This document shows, piece after piece, positions 1-5,741 of a DNA stretch of 10,333 nt. A program made the translations under genes and the position numbers. The stretch's first letter is position 1. Each line of letters starts with the position of its first letter. The notes beneath the pieces were generated by a model that saw nothing but the letters and a program-made list of their open reading frames with translations, was not told where the DNA came from and made no database searches. Source of the stretch: Verrucomicrobiia bacterium (GTDB lineage Bacteria; Verrucomicrobiota; Verrucomicrobiia; Verrucomicrobiales; Akkermansiaceae); NCBI GenBank assembly GCA_947460915.1, contig CANHKJ010000094.1, forward strand, positions 1 to 10,333, written 5' to 3'.

Positions 1-995
1 CCTGCGGCTTGATGTTTCACTAGCGCCTCGTGATCGACCAAAGCGGCTTTCGCGTAGAGCTCTTGTGCGGTGGTCACCGTCTGGATCATCGCCTCGATCT
101 TCGGCTTGAGATTGTGCGATTGATCGATCATGTATTCGATCTTCGGATACACGCCGCCGCGCTCCCAGGCATAGAAATGGATTTCGTGGAAAATACGGAA
201 AATTTGATAGGGATCGATCGAGCCGAGCGTGAGGTCATCATCGGCGTAACGGCGATCATTGAAGTGGAAGCCACCGAGCATATTTTCATCGAGCAGCCAT
301 GCGACGATTTGCTCGATGTTTTGCGAAAGATAATGGTGCCCCGTGTCAACGAGCACCTTCGCGCGGGGACCGGCGATTTTTGACATCATATACGCCATGC
401 CCCAGTCCGCCAAATCCGTTTGATAAAATGCTGGCTCGAAGGGCTTGTATTCGACTAAGAGCACTTGGTCGTTGTCTAGGCGATCGTGAGCCTCGCGCAG
501 CGCATATTCAAAGCGATGCTTGCGGGCGCGGATCGAATCTTGACCTGGGTAGTTTGTGCCATCGGCGAACCACAACGATACAGCGCGGCTGTGCAGCTCC
601 TTGCCGAGGTCGATGCAATCACAAATGTGCTTCGTCGCCCGTGCGCGGATTTCTTCATCAGGATTTGCGACTGAGCCCAGCTTGTATTCTTGATCTTGGA
701 AAACATTCGGATTGATCGAGCCGATGCGCACCCCGTGTTGTGCTGCCAAGGCTGCTACTTCTGATGCTTTGCTGAGATCAGGGAAGTCCCACAGCACGTG
801 TGTTGCCACCGTGGGGCAGCAACCCGTGAGGCGATGGACCTGTCCGGCGTCCGCCAATTTATCAGCCATATCGATCGCTGCTGCTGGTTGGTGAAATTTA
901 CCAAAGCGAGTGCCCGTATCGGAATAGCCCCAAGAAGGAGTCTCAATGAAAAAGTGTTCCAGCGCGTGGTGAACCAGTGATGCAGTCGATGTCAT
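1..995 (-). CDS. rhaI: L-rhamnose isomerase (P. stutzeri RhaI type), 3' end outside window
   Basis: The product interconverts L-rhamnose and L-rhamnulose in the cytoplasm, the first step of rhamnose breakdown. The minus-strand frame is open for 331 codons and runs off the window. The family is usually about 410-430 residues, so roughly 80-100 are missing. It reads as a TIM-barrel sugar isomerase: ETPSWGYSDTGTRFGKF (18-34), WFADGTNYPGQDSIRAR, LLVEYKPFEPAF, VDTGHH, GGFHFNDRRYADDD and MIDQSHN. Predicted metal ligands are E182, D217, H244 and D291, with H220 and D252 also near the metal. Their spacing (35, 27, 47) nearly matches the P. stutzeri ligands as I recall them (219, 254, 281, 327). I chose the ATG at 995; an in-frame ATG at 1013 would add six residues. 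Neither start has a Shine-Dalgarno sequence. No other rhamnose gene is visible, but such genes could lie beyond position 1. Confidence 0.92.
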   Translation of the reverse strand, partial: MTSTASLVHHALEHFFIETPSWGYSDTGTRFGKFHQPAAAIDMADKLADAGQVHRLTGCCPTVATHVLWDFPDLSKASEVAALAAQHGVRIGSINPNVFQDQEYKLGSVANPDEEIRARATKHICDCIDLGKELHSRAVSLWFADGTNYPGQDSIRARKHRFEYALREAHDRLDNDQVLLVEYKPFEPAFYQTDLADWGMAYMMSKIAGPRAKVLVDTGHHYLSQNIEQIVAWLLDENMLGGFHFNDRRYADDDLTLGSIDPYQIFRIFHEIHFYAWERGGVYPKIEYMIDQSHNLKPKIEAMIQTVTTAQELYAKAALVDHEALVKHQAA

Positions 996-1155
996 GATGA
1001 AAAGTCGCGCCATTGGCAGCGCGGGGCGGCAGCATGATACGTTTCCTATGTTTGGCAAGATGAAAATACACCGCACAGAAAATCCTCAGCTTATTTTCAC
1101 GATTTTGCTTTTTTTTCTTGAAAAGTGAGGAAATATCGACTAAGCGAACTATGTC

Positions 1156-1175
1156 CTACGGCAGTTATGCTGTAG
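1156..1175 (+). promoter_or_regulatory. Hairpin in probable 5' leader of the RRM gene
   Basis: CTACGGCA (1156-1163) and TGCTGTAG (1168-1175) form an eight-pair stem with one G-U wobble and a GTTA loop. It lies 75 bases upstream of the RRM start codon and has no T-run after it, so it is not a terminator. RRM/Gly-rich proteins in cyanobacteria are often cold-induced and carry structured leaders, so a role in expression or mRNA stability is possible. A candidate -35 (TTGAAA, near 1119) is followed by only a poor -10 (TAAGCG), so I assign no promoter. Confidence 0.4.
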
Positions 1176-1250
1176 TCACTTCATGGGTCTACTCGCTGTT
1201 GGCCTCGGGAGTGTTAATCAAAACAGCGTTTTTTTACTAAAGTTACTATT

Positions 1251-1724
1251 ATGGATATCTATGTGGGCAACCTGCCCTTCTCCGCTACTGAGGAAGAAAT
1301 TACTGACCTCTTCAGCCCTCACGGCACCGTGGAACGTGTCAAAATCGTCACGGATCGTGAAACAGGACGCCCTCGTGGCTTCGCGTTTGTAACCATGGCT
1401 GAAGTAGCCGGAGCAAATGCAGCGATTGCGGCACTCAACGACCAAGACTACCAAGGTCGCGCCCTACGCATCAATGCAGCTGAAGCTCGTGAACCCCGCA
1501 CTGGCGGTGGTGGCGGCGGCGGTGGCTACAAAGGCGGCGGCGGTGGCGGCGGCTACAAAGGTGGCGGCGGTGGCGGCTACAAAGGCGGCGGCGGTGGCGG
1601 CGGCTACAAAGGTGGCGGCGGCGGTGGTGATCGTCGTGGCGGTGGCGGCTACAAAGGTGGCGGCGGTGATCGTCGCGGCGGTGGCGGTTACGGCGGTGGC
1701 AGTGGTGGTGGCGACTGGGGTTAA
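1251..1724 (+). CDS. RRM-domain RNA-binding protein with glycine-rich tail
   Basis: A 157-residue single-RRM protein, expected to bind single-stranded RNA in the cytoplasm. The RRM fills residues 1-80: RNP2 is IYVGNL (3-8) and RNP1 is RGFAFVTM (42-49), including the aromatic positions Y4, F44 and F46 that stack on RNA bases. The helix TEEEITDLF and the last strand ALRINAAEA are also present. Residues 85-157 are a low-complexity tail with five YKG and two DRRG steps separated by glycine runs, ending GGDWG. This resembles cyanobacterial Rbp proteins and, more loosely, eukaryotic glycine-rich RNA-binding proteins. Cyanobacterial relatives are cold-responsive; that role here is inference. No Shine-Dalgarno sequence precedes the ATG, and the leader is T/A-rich with a hairpin at 1156-1175. 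A perfect terminator follows at 1799-1832, so the gene is probably monocistronic. Confidence 0.93.
   Translation: MDIYVGNLPFSATEEEITDLFSPHGTVERVKIVTDRETGRPRGFAFVTMAEVAGANAAIAALNDQDYQGRALRINAAEAREPRTGGGGGGGGYKGGGGGGGYKGGGGGGYKGGGGGGGYKGGGGGGDRRGGGGYKGGGGDRRGGGGYGGGSGGGDWG
1504..1718 (+). repeat. Glycine-codon tandem repeat encoding the RRM protein tail
   Basis: The tail is a coding minisatellite of GGC/GGT triplets interrupted by TACAAA (Tyr-Lys) about every 24-27 bases and twice by GATCGTCG-type Asp-Arg-Arg steps. Unit length varies by whole codons, so the frame stays intact. Such a tract can expand or contract by slippage or recombination, so tail length may vary between strains. Long antisense reading frames across it are shadows of the repeat. 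Confidence 0.85.
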
Positions 1725-1798
1725 TCCTCATTCCCCTGCTCATCAGCTAATCCCTGCAGATCATTATTGACTGCACCACACAGCAACAACATTTTTCC

Positions 1799-1832
1799 AA
1801 AACCACGCCCCATACCTCGGGCGTGGTTTTTT
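1799..1832 (+). terminator. Intrinsic terminator of the RRM gene
   Basis: AAAACCACGCCC (1799-1810) pairs perfectly with GGGCGTGGTTTT (1819-1830) across the eight-base loop CATACCTC, and the T-run continues to 1832. It lies 75 bases after the RRM stop codon. The A-run on the 5' side means it could also work on the minus strand, but no minus-strand gene ends here. Confidence 0.9.
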
Positions 1833-2167
1833 GTTTGGCTCCTTGGCCCGCGGAAGCCCAGATTCCCCACGCAACAAGCCTATCGCACGGAGCGAAGGGC
1901 ATGTCCCAAACTCAACACCGCCGCGCGAGCGCAACCAAGGAAGTAAAGCCAAGCACACTGGATCCCATTCCATGATCCGATTGATCATGAGTGAACCGTT
2001 CACGGTAAAATTCCCGTAATTTTTTTATGCGCGCTGAACTCATGGCGAGGGGCCACCACTTCGTTAATCTCTCTTTATAAAAATTCCATAAAAAAACCCA
2101 TTTTTGGCTTGCGTGAGTGGTCGGATTCTCCTAGCTTCGCGCCCCGCAACCTCAATTTTTCCATCTT
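1833..2167. other. Non-coding interval upstream of the small basic protein gene
   Basis: This stretch of about 335 bases has no convincing gene. A minus-strand frame of 79 codons (1764-2003) runs through the terminator and lacks recognisable protein character. One clear inverted repeat is CATGATC (1971-1977) and GATCATG (1983-1989), with a five-base loop and no T-run. The second half is AT-rich (2020-2107) and ends in a pyrimidine-rich leader before 2168. The promoter of the small basic protein gene must lie here, but no -35/-10 pair is good enough to name. Confidence 0.5.
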
Positions 2168-2323
2168 ATGTCCAAGCACAACAGTCTCAAATCAGCATCC
2201 ACCGTGGGTGGCAAGCGTTCCGTTCTTAAGCGTTTCGAGCGCGTGAAGCTCATGAAAGAGCGTGGCCAATGGAAACAAGGTCGCAGCCCCATCGGTCTGC
2301 CTAAGACGAAACACGAAGCATAA
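2168..2323 (+). CDS. Small basic protein, Verrucomicrobia/Chlamydiae family
   Basis: A 51-residue, strongly basic protein starting MSKHNSLKSA and ending GLPKTKHEA, with the core KRSVLKRFERVKLMKERGQW. About a third of residues are Lys, Arg or His, there is no membrane segment, and acidic residues are few. The sequence matches my recollection of a small-basic-protein family limited to Verrucomicrobia and Chlamydiae and suspected to bind rRNA or the ribosome (the TIGR04137 type). The function is unproven. The gene stands alone: a strong terminator follows 51 bases after the stop codon, and the ATG at 2168 has only a pyrimidine-rich leader with no Shine-Dalgarno sequence. A single-gene unit with its own terminator suits an abundant structural protein. 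It is the best taxonomic marker in the window. Confidence 0.85.
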   Translation: MSKHNSLKSASTVGGKRSVLKRFERVKLMKERGQWKQGRSPIGLPKTKHEA

Positions 2324-2373
2324 GAATTGTCGCCGTTGCGCGACTTCTTTATGCCTTCTATGACTTCTCAAGA

Positions 2374-2406
2374 GCGTGGGTCTGCAAAGATCCGCGCATT
2401 TTTCTT
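2374..2406 (+). terminator. Intrinsic terminator of the small basic protein gene
   Basis: GCGTGGGTCT (2374-2383) pairs along all ten positions with AGATCCGCGC (2388-2397), including two G-U wobbles. The loop is the GNRA tetraloop GCAA, and the tract ATTTTTCTT follows. It lies between the small basic protein stop (2323) and the pseudouridine synthase start (2472), so the synthase needs its own promoter in 2407-2471 or depends on read-through. Confidence 0.85.
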
Positions 2407-2471
2407 GGCATCCATCGATCTCTCCACTCACCTACCGCAGCAGCGGTTCACTTTTTTCCCAACTTCATTTC

Positions 2472-3386
2472 ATGGAACCAGAAACACGATTGAACAAATA
2501 TCTTGCCGCCTGTGGTGTGGCTTCACGCCGTGGCTGTGATGATCTCATCCTCGCAGGTCACGTCGAAGTCAACGGCCACCCCTGCCTCAAGCCAGGCACG
2601 CGGATCAAGGAAGGCGATCACGTTCGCGTCGATGGCAAGCGCATGACGCTGCGCCGCTCGACGACGATTTTGTTCAACAAACCACGTGGCCTAGTCTGCA
2701 CCCGTGAGGATGAATTCAACCGCGACACCATTTACGCCTTACTCCCCGGCTCCTTGCAGCACCTGCATCACGTGGGACGTCTCGATGTCGATTCGGAAGG
2801 CCTGCTGATCCTCACCAACGATGGTGATCTGACGCAGCAATTGATGCATCCAAGCAATAAGGTCGAGAAAGAATATCTCGTCACTAGCAATCAACCTTAC
2901 ACCCAAGATCACCTCGATCTCCTGCTCTCTGGCGTTTACACCAAAGAGGGCAAACTCAGCGCCAAATCTCTTCGTCGCTTGAGTGCACGCCGACTCGCCG
3001 TAGTACTAGATCAAGGAGCGAAGCGCCAAATTCGCGTGATGCTCGATACCCTCGGCTATCAAGTGATCAAGCTAGTACGTGTGCGCATCGGTTCACTCTG
3101 GGGCGGCGACCTTGAGGTTGGCAGATATGTTTTGTTAGGCCCTGAGGAAATCGCCAAAGCCAGCACCAACCCCGATCAGCCAGCACCCAAGTCGGTACTG
3201 CGCGACGATATCAAATCGATTCAAGCTGCGAAAAAACTCGCTCGCAAGACCCCTGTGGTTCCTTACTCGAAAGAGCGGGAAAAACAAATCGCGAAGAAAA
3301 AAGCCACACGCCGACCCGCTACGAAAAAAGCTGCTTCTTGGAGGAAAGAAAACGAACCACCGCGCCGCGAACGCAAGCGTTATTGA
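2472..3386 (+). CDS. RsuA/RluB-family rRNA pseudouridine synthase
   Basis: A 304-residue enzyme expected to isomerise a specific uridine in rRNA to pseudouridine. An N-terminal S4 RNA-binding domain (about 3-50: RLNKYLAACGVASRRGCDDLI, VEVNG) is followed by the catalytic domain. The signature VGRLDVDSEGLLILTNDGDL (101-120) contains the catalytic D105. Other family blocks are LFNKPRGLVCT, EKEYLV, GAKRQIRVM and VIKLVRVRIG. Residues 246-304 form a Lys/Arg-rich extension (KKLARK, AKKKATRR, PPRRERKRY), a common disordered rRNA-binding tail in RluB-like enzymes. The target (RluB, RluE, RluF or RsuA type) cannot be fixed from sequence alone; RluB-like is my preference. I chose the ATG at 2472 because the S4 domain begins directly there. 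An in-frame ATG at 2376 would add 32 non-conserved residues and lie inside a terminator hairpin. No Shine-Dalgarno sequence is seen. Confidence 0.93.
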   Translation: MEPETRLNKYLAACGVASRRGCDDLILAGHVEVNGHPCLKPGTRIKEGDHVRVDGKRMTLRRSTTILFNKPRGLVCTREDEFNRDTIYALLPGSLQHLHHVGRLDVDSEGLLILTNDGDLTQQLMHPSNKVEKEYLVTSNQPYTQDHLDLLLSGVYTKEGKLSAKSLRRLSARRLAVVLDQGAKRQIRVMLDTLGYQVIKLVRVRIGSLWGGDLEVGRYVLLGPEEIAKASTNPDQPAPKSVLRDDIKSIQAAKKLARKTPVVPYSKEREKQIAKKKATRRPATKKAASWRKENEPPRRERKRY

Positions 3387-3438
3387 TTCCTGGTAATTTT
3401 ATCGCCGCGAAAAAAACGCATAATTCGCAAAAGAGGAA

Positions 3439-3480
3439 AGCAATGCGTTGCTTGTGAGCCCTTTATCTACGGCTCACAAG
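3439..3480. terminator. Paired hairpins at a convergent gene junction
   Basis: Two perfect stems sit between the convergent synthase and wzz-like genes. One is CTTGTGAGCC (3451-3460) with GGCTCACAAG (3471-3480), and it overlaps the last codons and stop of the minus-strand gene. The other is AAGCAA (3439-3444) with TTGCTT (3449-3454), loop TGCG. Read on the minus strand, the second is followed by TTCCTCTTTT, a weak terminator tail. The two share bases 3451-3454, so they are alternatives. On the plus strand neither has a T-run. Probably a bidirectional 3'-end region; true termination is uncertain. Confidence 0.5.
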
Positions 3481-4686
3481 ATGAATGAAAGCCGTCAAAG
3501 GCAGGCCGAGCAAAAGCACAGCCAAGGGCAAGCCGGTCCCGCCTAATAAAAGCATGCGATTTACTTTGGGCGATAAGGGATCCTTTGCAATCACGGGCTG
3601 TTCGTGGAGTTCAATGATGTTCTGAGGTTGTTTGGCATTGATTTCATCTCCGGCAAATTGCTGCTTCATTTCATTGAGCGTTCTTTGCTGCTCATTCAGT
3701 TCGGCCAGTTTCGCGTCATATTGCGCGGCTCTCTCAGCATCGATTTCATTAGAACCACTTCCTAGCCCACAGGCTGCAAGTTGGGTCTGAAGTTGCGCCA
3801 TATATTCAGATAGAGAGATTTTCAATTTTTCGGAAAGCTTCTCGATGCGTTTTTTCTTGGCAACTACCTGCGGATCCGTTTCTGCTTTCGGCTTCTGACA
3901 GAGGACCTCCAGCTCTTCGCCCGCTTTGAGATATTCTAAGTAGATCACTTTGAGAGGATTCTCCCCATCTAACATTATGCCAGCAAGAAGCATTCGTTCG
4001 CCATCGTTTTTTGCCTGACTGAGTAGCTCGACATTTTTTTGCATTTGCGTCCGTATTGCCGGATCGATATCTTCAACTACAATTGTAGGCACGGGCTTAT
4101 ACTGCTCCATTGCCTTAGCCGTTTGATTTACCATGTTTTGCTGGTCCGCTATGGCTCTTATCAATTGTTGTAGAGATTCTTCACTGATTTTCTGCTCCTC
4201 CTGTAACCTTCGTGCTTTATAGGCCTCATACACCCCTTGCGCGATATCGCGGGCATCTTCTGGACTAGGGTGCATCACATTTATCTCGATCAAATCCGTG
4301 CCGCGGATGTTTTGCGCATGGACGATGGCCGATAAATTCACGATCGCATCCTCGACACTGGTATTCCAGCGGTTCGCCAAGTTGAGCTTCTCCGCGACCA
4401 TGGCCAATGTCGCCTGCGAGCGGATGACCTCAAACTGCGTGGCGAAAAACTGTGGGGTCATTTGTGACTGCAAAAGGTCCCCACTAGGAGTCATCGCTAG
4501 ACGATGCGACGGATTCACCTGCACCACGGCACGCGACTCATACTTTCTCGGCATTACGTATGCAATCATACCGGCAAGCAGAAAACCCAGCGGGATTGCG
4601 ATCAGCGTCAGTGTGAGCAGCTTTTTCCCGAATCGCTCGCCGTAAGAAGGTGTTGCATTGAGCGCCGTAGCGTAGTGGTTTGCCAT
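3463..4686 (-). CDS. Wzz/GumC-like polysaccharide co-polymerase (chain-length determinant)
   Basis: A 407-residue inner-membrane protein expected to control chain length or assist export of a surface polysaccharide. It has a short cytoplasmic start, a first membrane helix (about 23-45), then RKYESRAVVQV, the usual entry to the periplasmic Wzz domain. DLIEINVMHPSPEDARDIAQGVYEAY (131-156) is the conserved fold core. Long charged coiled-coil stretches follow (about 160-345). QPVIAKDPLSPKVNR (363-377) is the Pro-rich motif before the second helix (about 378-401). It stops seven residues later with no Walker motifs, so it lacks the tyrosine autokinase of Wzc-type proteins. No glycosyltransferase, polymerase or flippase gene is next to it, so it appears orphaned within the window. 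It is transcribed divergently from the gene at 4828, and its leader carries an inverted repeat followed by T6. The ATG at 4686 has at most a weak AGG upstream. Confidence 0.85.
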   Translation of the reverse strand: MANHYATALNATPSYGERFGKKLLTLTLIAIPLGFLLAGMIAYVMPRKYESRAVVQVNPSHRLAMTPSGDLLQSQMTPQFFATQFEVIRSQATLAMVAEKLNLANRWNTSVEDAIVNLSAIVHAQNIRGTDLIEINVMHPSPEDARDIAQGVYEAYKARRLQEEQKISEESLQQLIRAIADQQNMVNQTAKAMEQYKPVPTIVVEDIDPAIRTQMQKNVELLSQAKNDGERMLLAGIMLDGENPLKVIYLEYLKAGEELEVLCQKPKAETDPQVVAKKKRIEKLSEKLKISLSEYMAQLQTQLAACGLGSGSNEIDAERAAQYDAKLAELNEQQRTLNEMKQQFAGDEINAKQPQNIIELHEQPVIAKDPLSPKVNRMLLLGGTGLPLAVLLLGLPLTAFIHLVSRR

Positions 4687-4711
4687 AAATCAAGCCTAGC
4701 AAAAAACGACA

Positions 4712-4760
4712 GCCGATGGAATGAGAAAATGAAACACATTTTCCACGCGCTGCCATCGGC
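4712..4760 (-). promoter_or_regulatory. Nested inverted repeat in leader of the wzz-like gene
   Basis: GCCGATGG (4712-4719) and CCATCGGC (4753-4760) are perfect inverted repeats. Inside them GAAAATG (4725-4731) and CATTTTC (4737-4743) form a second perfect stem with loop AAACA. In the wzz-like transcript the outer stem would be followed five bases later by TTTTTT, about 20 bases before the ATG. That resembles a transcription attenuator, although the gap before the T-run is longer than usual. It could equally be a cruciform-type operator for either divergent gene. Confidence 0.45.
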
Positions 4761-4765
4761 AAGGC

Positions 4766-4795
4766 GCTGAGTGTGATTCCGCTGAATGTGAATTG
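4766..4795. promoter_or_regulatory. Tandem imperfect 15-bp direct repeat, candidate operator
   Basis: GCTGAGTGTGATTCC (4766-4780) is followed immediately by GCTGAATGTGAATTG (4781-4795); 11 of the first 13 positions agree. A further exact pair, GCGCTG at 4747-4752 and 4764-4769, overlaps its left edge. The second unit touches the candidate -35 of the plus-strand gene. Position and spacing suit a regulator-binding site between divergent genes. No regulator gene is nearby, and the repeat is short enough that chance is possible. Confidence 0.35.
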
Positions 4796-4821
4796 ACCAA
4801 TGCATCCGAAACTACTAGGGT
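4793..4821 (+). promoter_or_regulatory. Candidate promoter of the gene at 4828
   Basis: TTGACC (4793-4798) is separated by 17 bases from TAGGGT (4816-4821). The -35 matches five of six consensus bases and the -10 only three of six. The -10 ends six bases before the GTG start codon, so a transcript from here would be leaderless or nearly so. The AGGG within the same hexamer could instead be a Shine-Dalgarno sequence eight bases from the GTG. The two readings exclude each other. Confidence 0.35.
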
Positions 4822-4827
4822 AGCGGC

Positions 4828-5517
4828 GTGACGGAAGAACCCCATCAATCCGAAAAATCCCCCGAACGCGAAGCTGGCTGCATGGAGCGATTGGTCGCAC
4901 TCTCAGTCGTCTTGCTCATCAGCGGGTTGGCCTATGCGCTCTTCTTGATTTTTAGCCCGCAGCACATGAAAGACATTGCCGTCTCGGATCAGCCGGCGCG
5001 CGACTTGAAAACAGTGTTTAAGAAGTCGATCGAAGGCTCCTACGAGCTGACCATTTCAGAGGAAGAAATCAATGCCTACATCGCGCAGACTCTTGCCATG
5101 CAGCAGAAAGGGCTTTGCGAGAAATTTGCGAGTCTTGAAAAAGTGCTTGTGCGCTTGGAAAAAGATCGTGCCGAGGTGACTATGGTCCGCAAAGTAGCAG
5201 GGCTTGATTTGACAATCTCGATGTGGTGCAAGGTCAGTCAAACCGAAAATGAACGTGGTGAAATCCAAACGCATGTCGACTTTGATGGCGGACCTTTGAG
5301 TTTCGCACCGGGCATTGCTCGTGGCGGGCGCTTTGGCAAACTCGTGGTGCCGCAAGGTTTTCTTTTGTTGGTGCGATCAAGCTTTGAGGCGCTTGCTGCC
5401 CAATATCCTGAGGAATTGCGCTTAGGCTTTGAAGAAATGGTCCGCATTCGCATGGAAGACGGAGCTCTCGTGCTGGATCCGCGTCATCAACCAAGTTCTA
5501 GCACATTGGGTTTTTGA
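4828..5517 (+). CDS. Hypothetical single-pass membrane protein
   Basis: I do not recognise this 229-residue protein with certainty. A charged 20-residue N-terminus is followed by one membrane helix (about 21-43, RLVALSVVLLISGLAYALFLIF) and an extracytoplasmic domain of about 185 residues. That domain starts with a segment containing LTISEEEINAYIAQTLAM (74-91), then alternating beta-type strands with charged turns, and a hydrophobic segment VVPQGFLLLV (173-182) too short to be a confident second helix. The phrase 'ISEEEINAYI' after an N-terminal anchor resembles beta-rich membrane-anchored families such as YpmS/DUF2140, but that is only a resemblance. The start is GTG at 4828 with AGGG eight bases upstream. 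The gene is divergent from the wzz-like gene and shares its control region, so a cell-envelope role is a reasonable guess. Its size and codon use are normal for a real gene. Confidence 0.75.
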   Translation: MTEEPHQSEKSPEREAGCMERLVALSVVLLISGLAYALFLIFSPQHMKDIAVSDQPARDLKTVFKKSIEGSYELTISEEEINAYIAQTLAMQQKGLCEKFASLEKVLVRLEKDRAEVTMVRKVAGLDLTISMWCKVSQTENERGEIQTHVDFDGGPLSFAPGIARGGRFGKLVVPQGFLLLVRSSFEALAAQYPEELRLGFEEMVRIRMEDGALVLDPRHQPSSSTLGF

Positions 5518-5600
5518 TTTTGCTTTTCAGGAGATTTTCGCAAATCCATGTTGTTTAGCGAATGGATATCTGCCTGATTAGGGCTGTATTTTGACGACGG

Positions 5601-5653
5601 ATTGAACTGATTTTACGGATCTTGTGAATCTTGAAAATCTTTTCATCTTGTAA
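5601..5653. repeat. Nine-base quasi-periodic repeat (ATCTTGTGA-like), six units
   Basis: Six consecutive units begin with AT: ATTGAACTG, ATTTTACGG, ATCTTGTGA, ATCTTGAAA, ATCTTTTC (one base short) and ATCTTGTAA. They lie in the 224-base gap between convergent genes ending at 5517 and 5742. The period is nearly exact but the units diverge, most at the left. It resembles dispersed 'aatcctgtgaatcctg' intergenic repeats that I recall from PVC genomes. The rest of the gap (5518-5600 and 5654-5741) has only weak hairpins, such as ACGGG/CCCGT near 5678-5697. Confidence 0.55.
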
Positions 5654-5741
5654 CAAATTCTCGGCCATTCCTCATACGGGTCTTTTCGATCCCGTCTGCT
5701 TTGTATCATGCCATATCAATTGCTAGGCATCAACAATTGCA

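Noticed and set aside
30..980. Several plus-strand open frames of 60-138 codons
   Set aside because: They lie opposite the continuous minus-strand L-rhamnose isomerase frame, which has family motifs throughout. They are shadows.
1119..1147. Promoter TTGAAA-17-TAAGCG for the RRM gene
   Set aside because: The -10 hexamer matches only the first two consensus bases, which is too weak to annotate.
1417..1770. Ala/Val-rich plus frame and His/Arg-rich minus frame across the repeat
   Set aside because: Both are out-of-phase readings of the GGC/GGT repeat in the RRM gene. Their composition is a direct artefact of that repeat.
1764..2003. Minus-strand frame of 79 codons
   Set aside because: It is read through the perfect terminator at 1799-1832, has no promoter or ribosome site, and shows no recognisable domain.
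2376..2471. Upstream in-frame start for the pseudouridine synthase
   Set aside because: The extra 32 residues are unlike family N-termini, and the ATG sits inside the terminator stem at 2374-2397. The S4 domain begins at the ATG at 2472.
5533..5566. Pseudoknot-like pairing TTCGC/GCGAA with ATCCA/TGGAT
   Set aside because: The stems are only five pairs each, and the loop arrangement (nine bases between the stems, none to cross the second stem) is geometrically poor. Probably chance.
5677..5698. Hairpin ACGGGTC...GATCCCGT as terminator of the gene ending at 5517
   Set aside because: The stem is short with a bulge, lies about 160 bases after the stop codon, and has no T-run on either strand.
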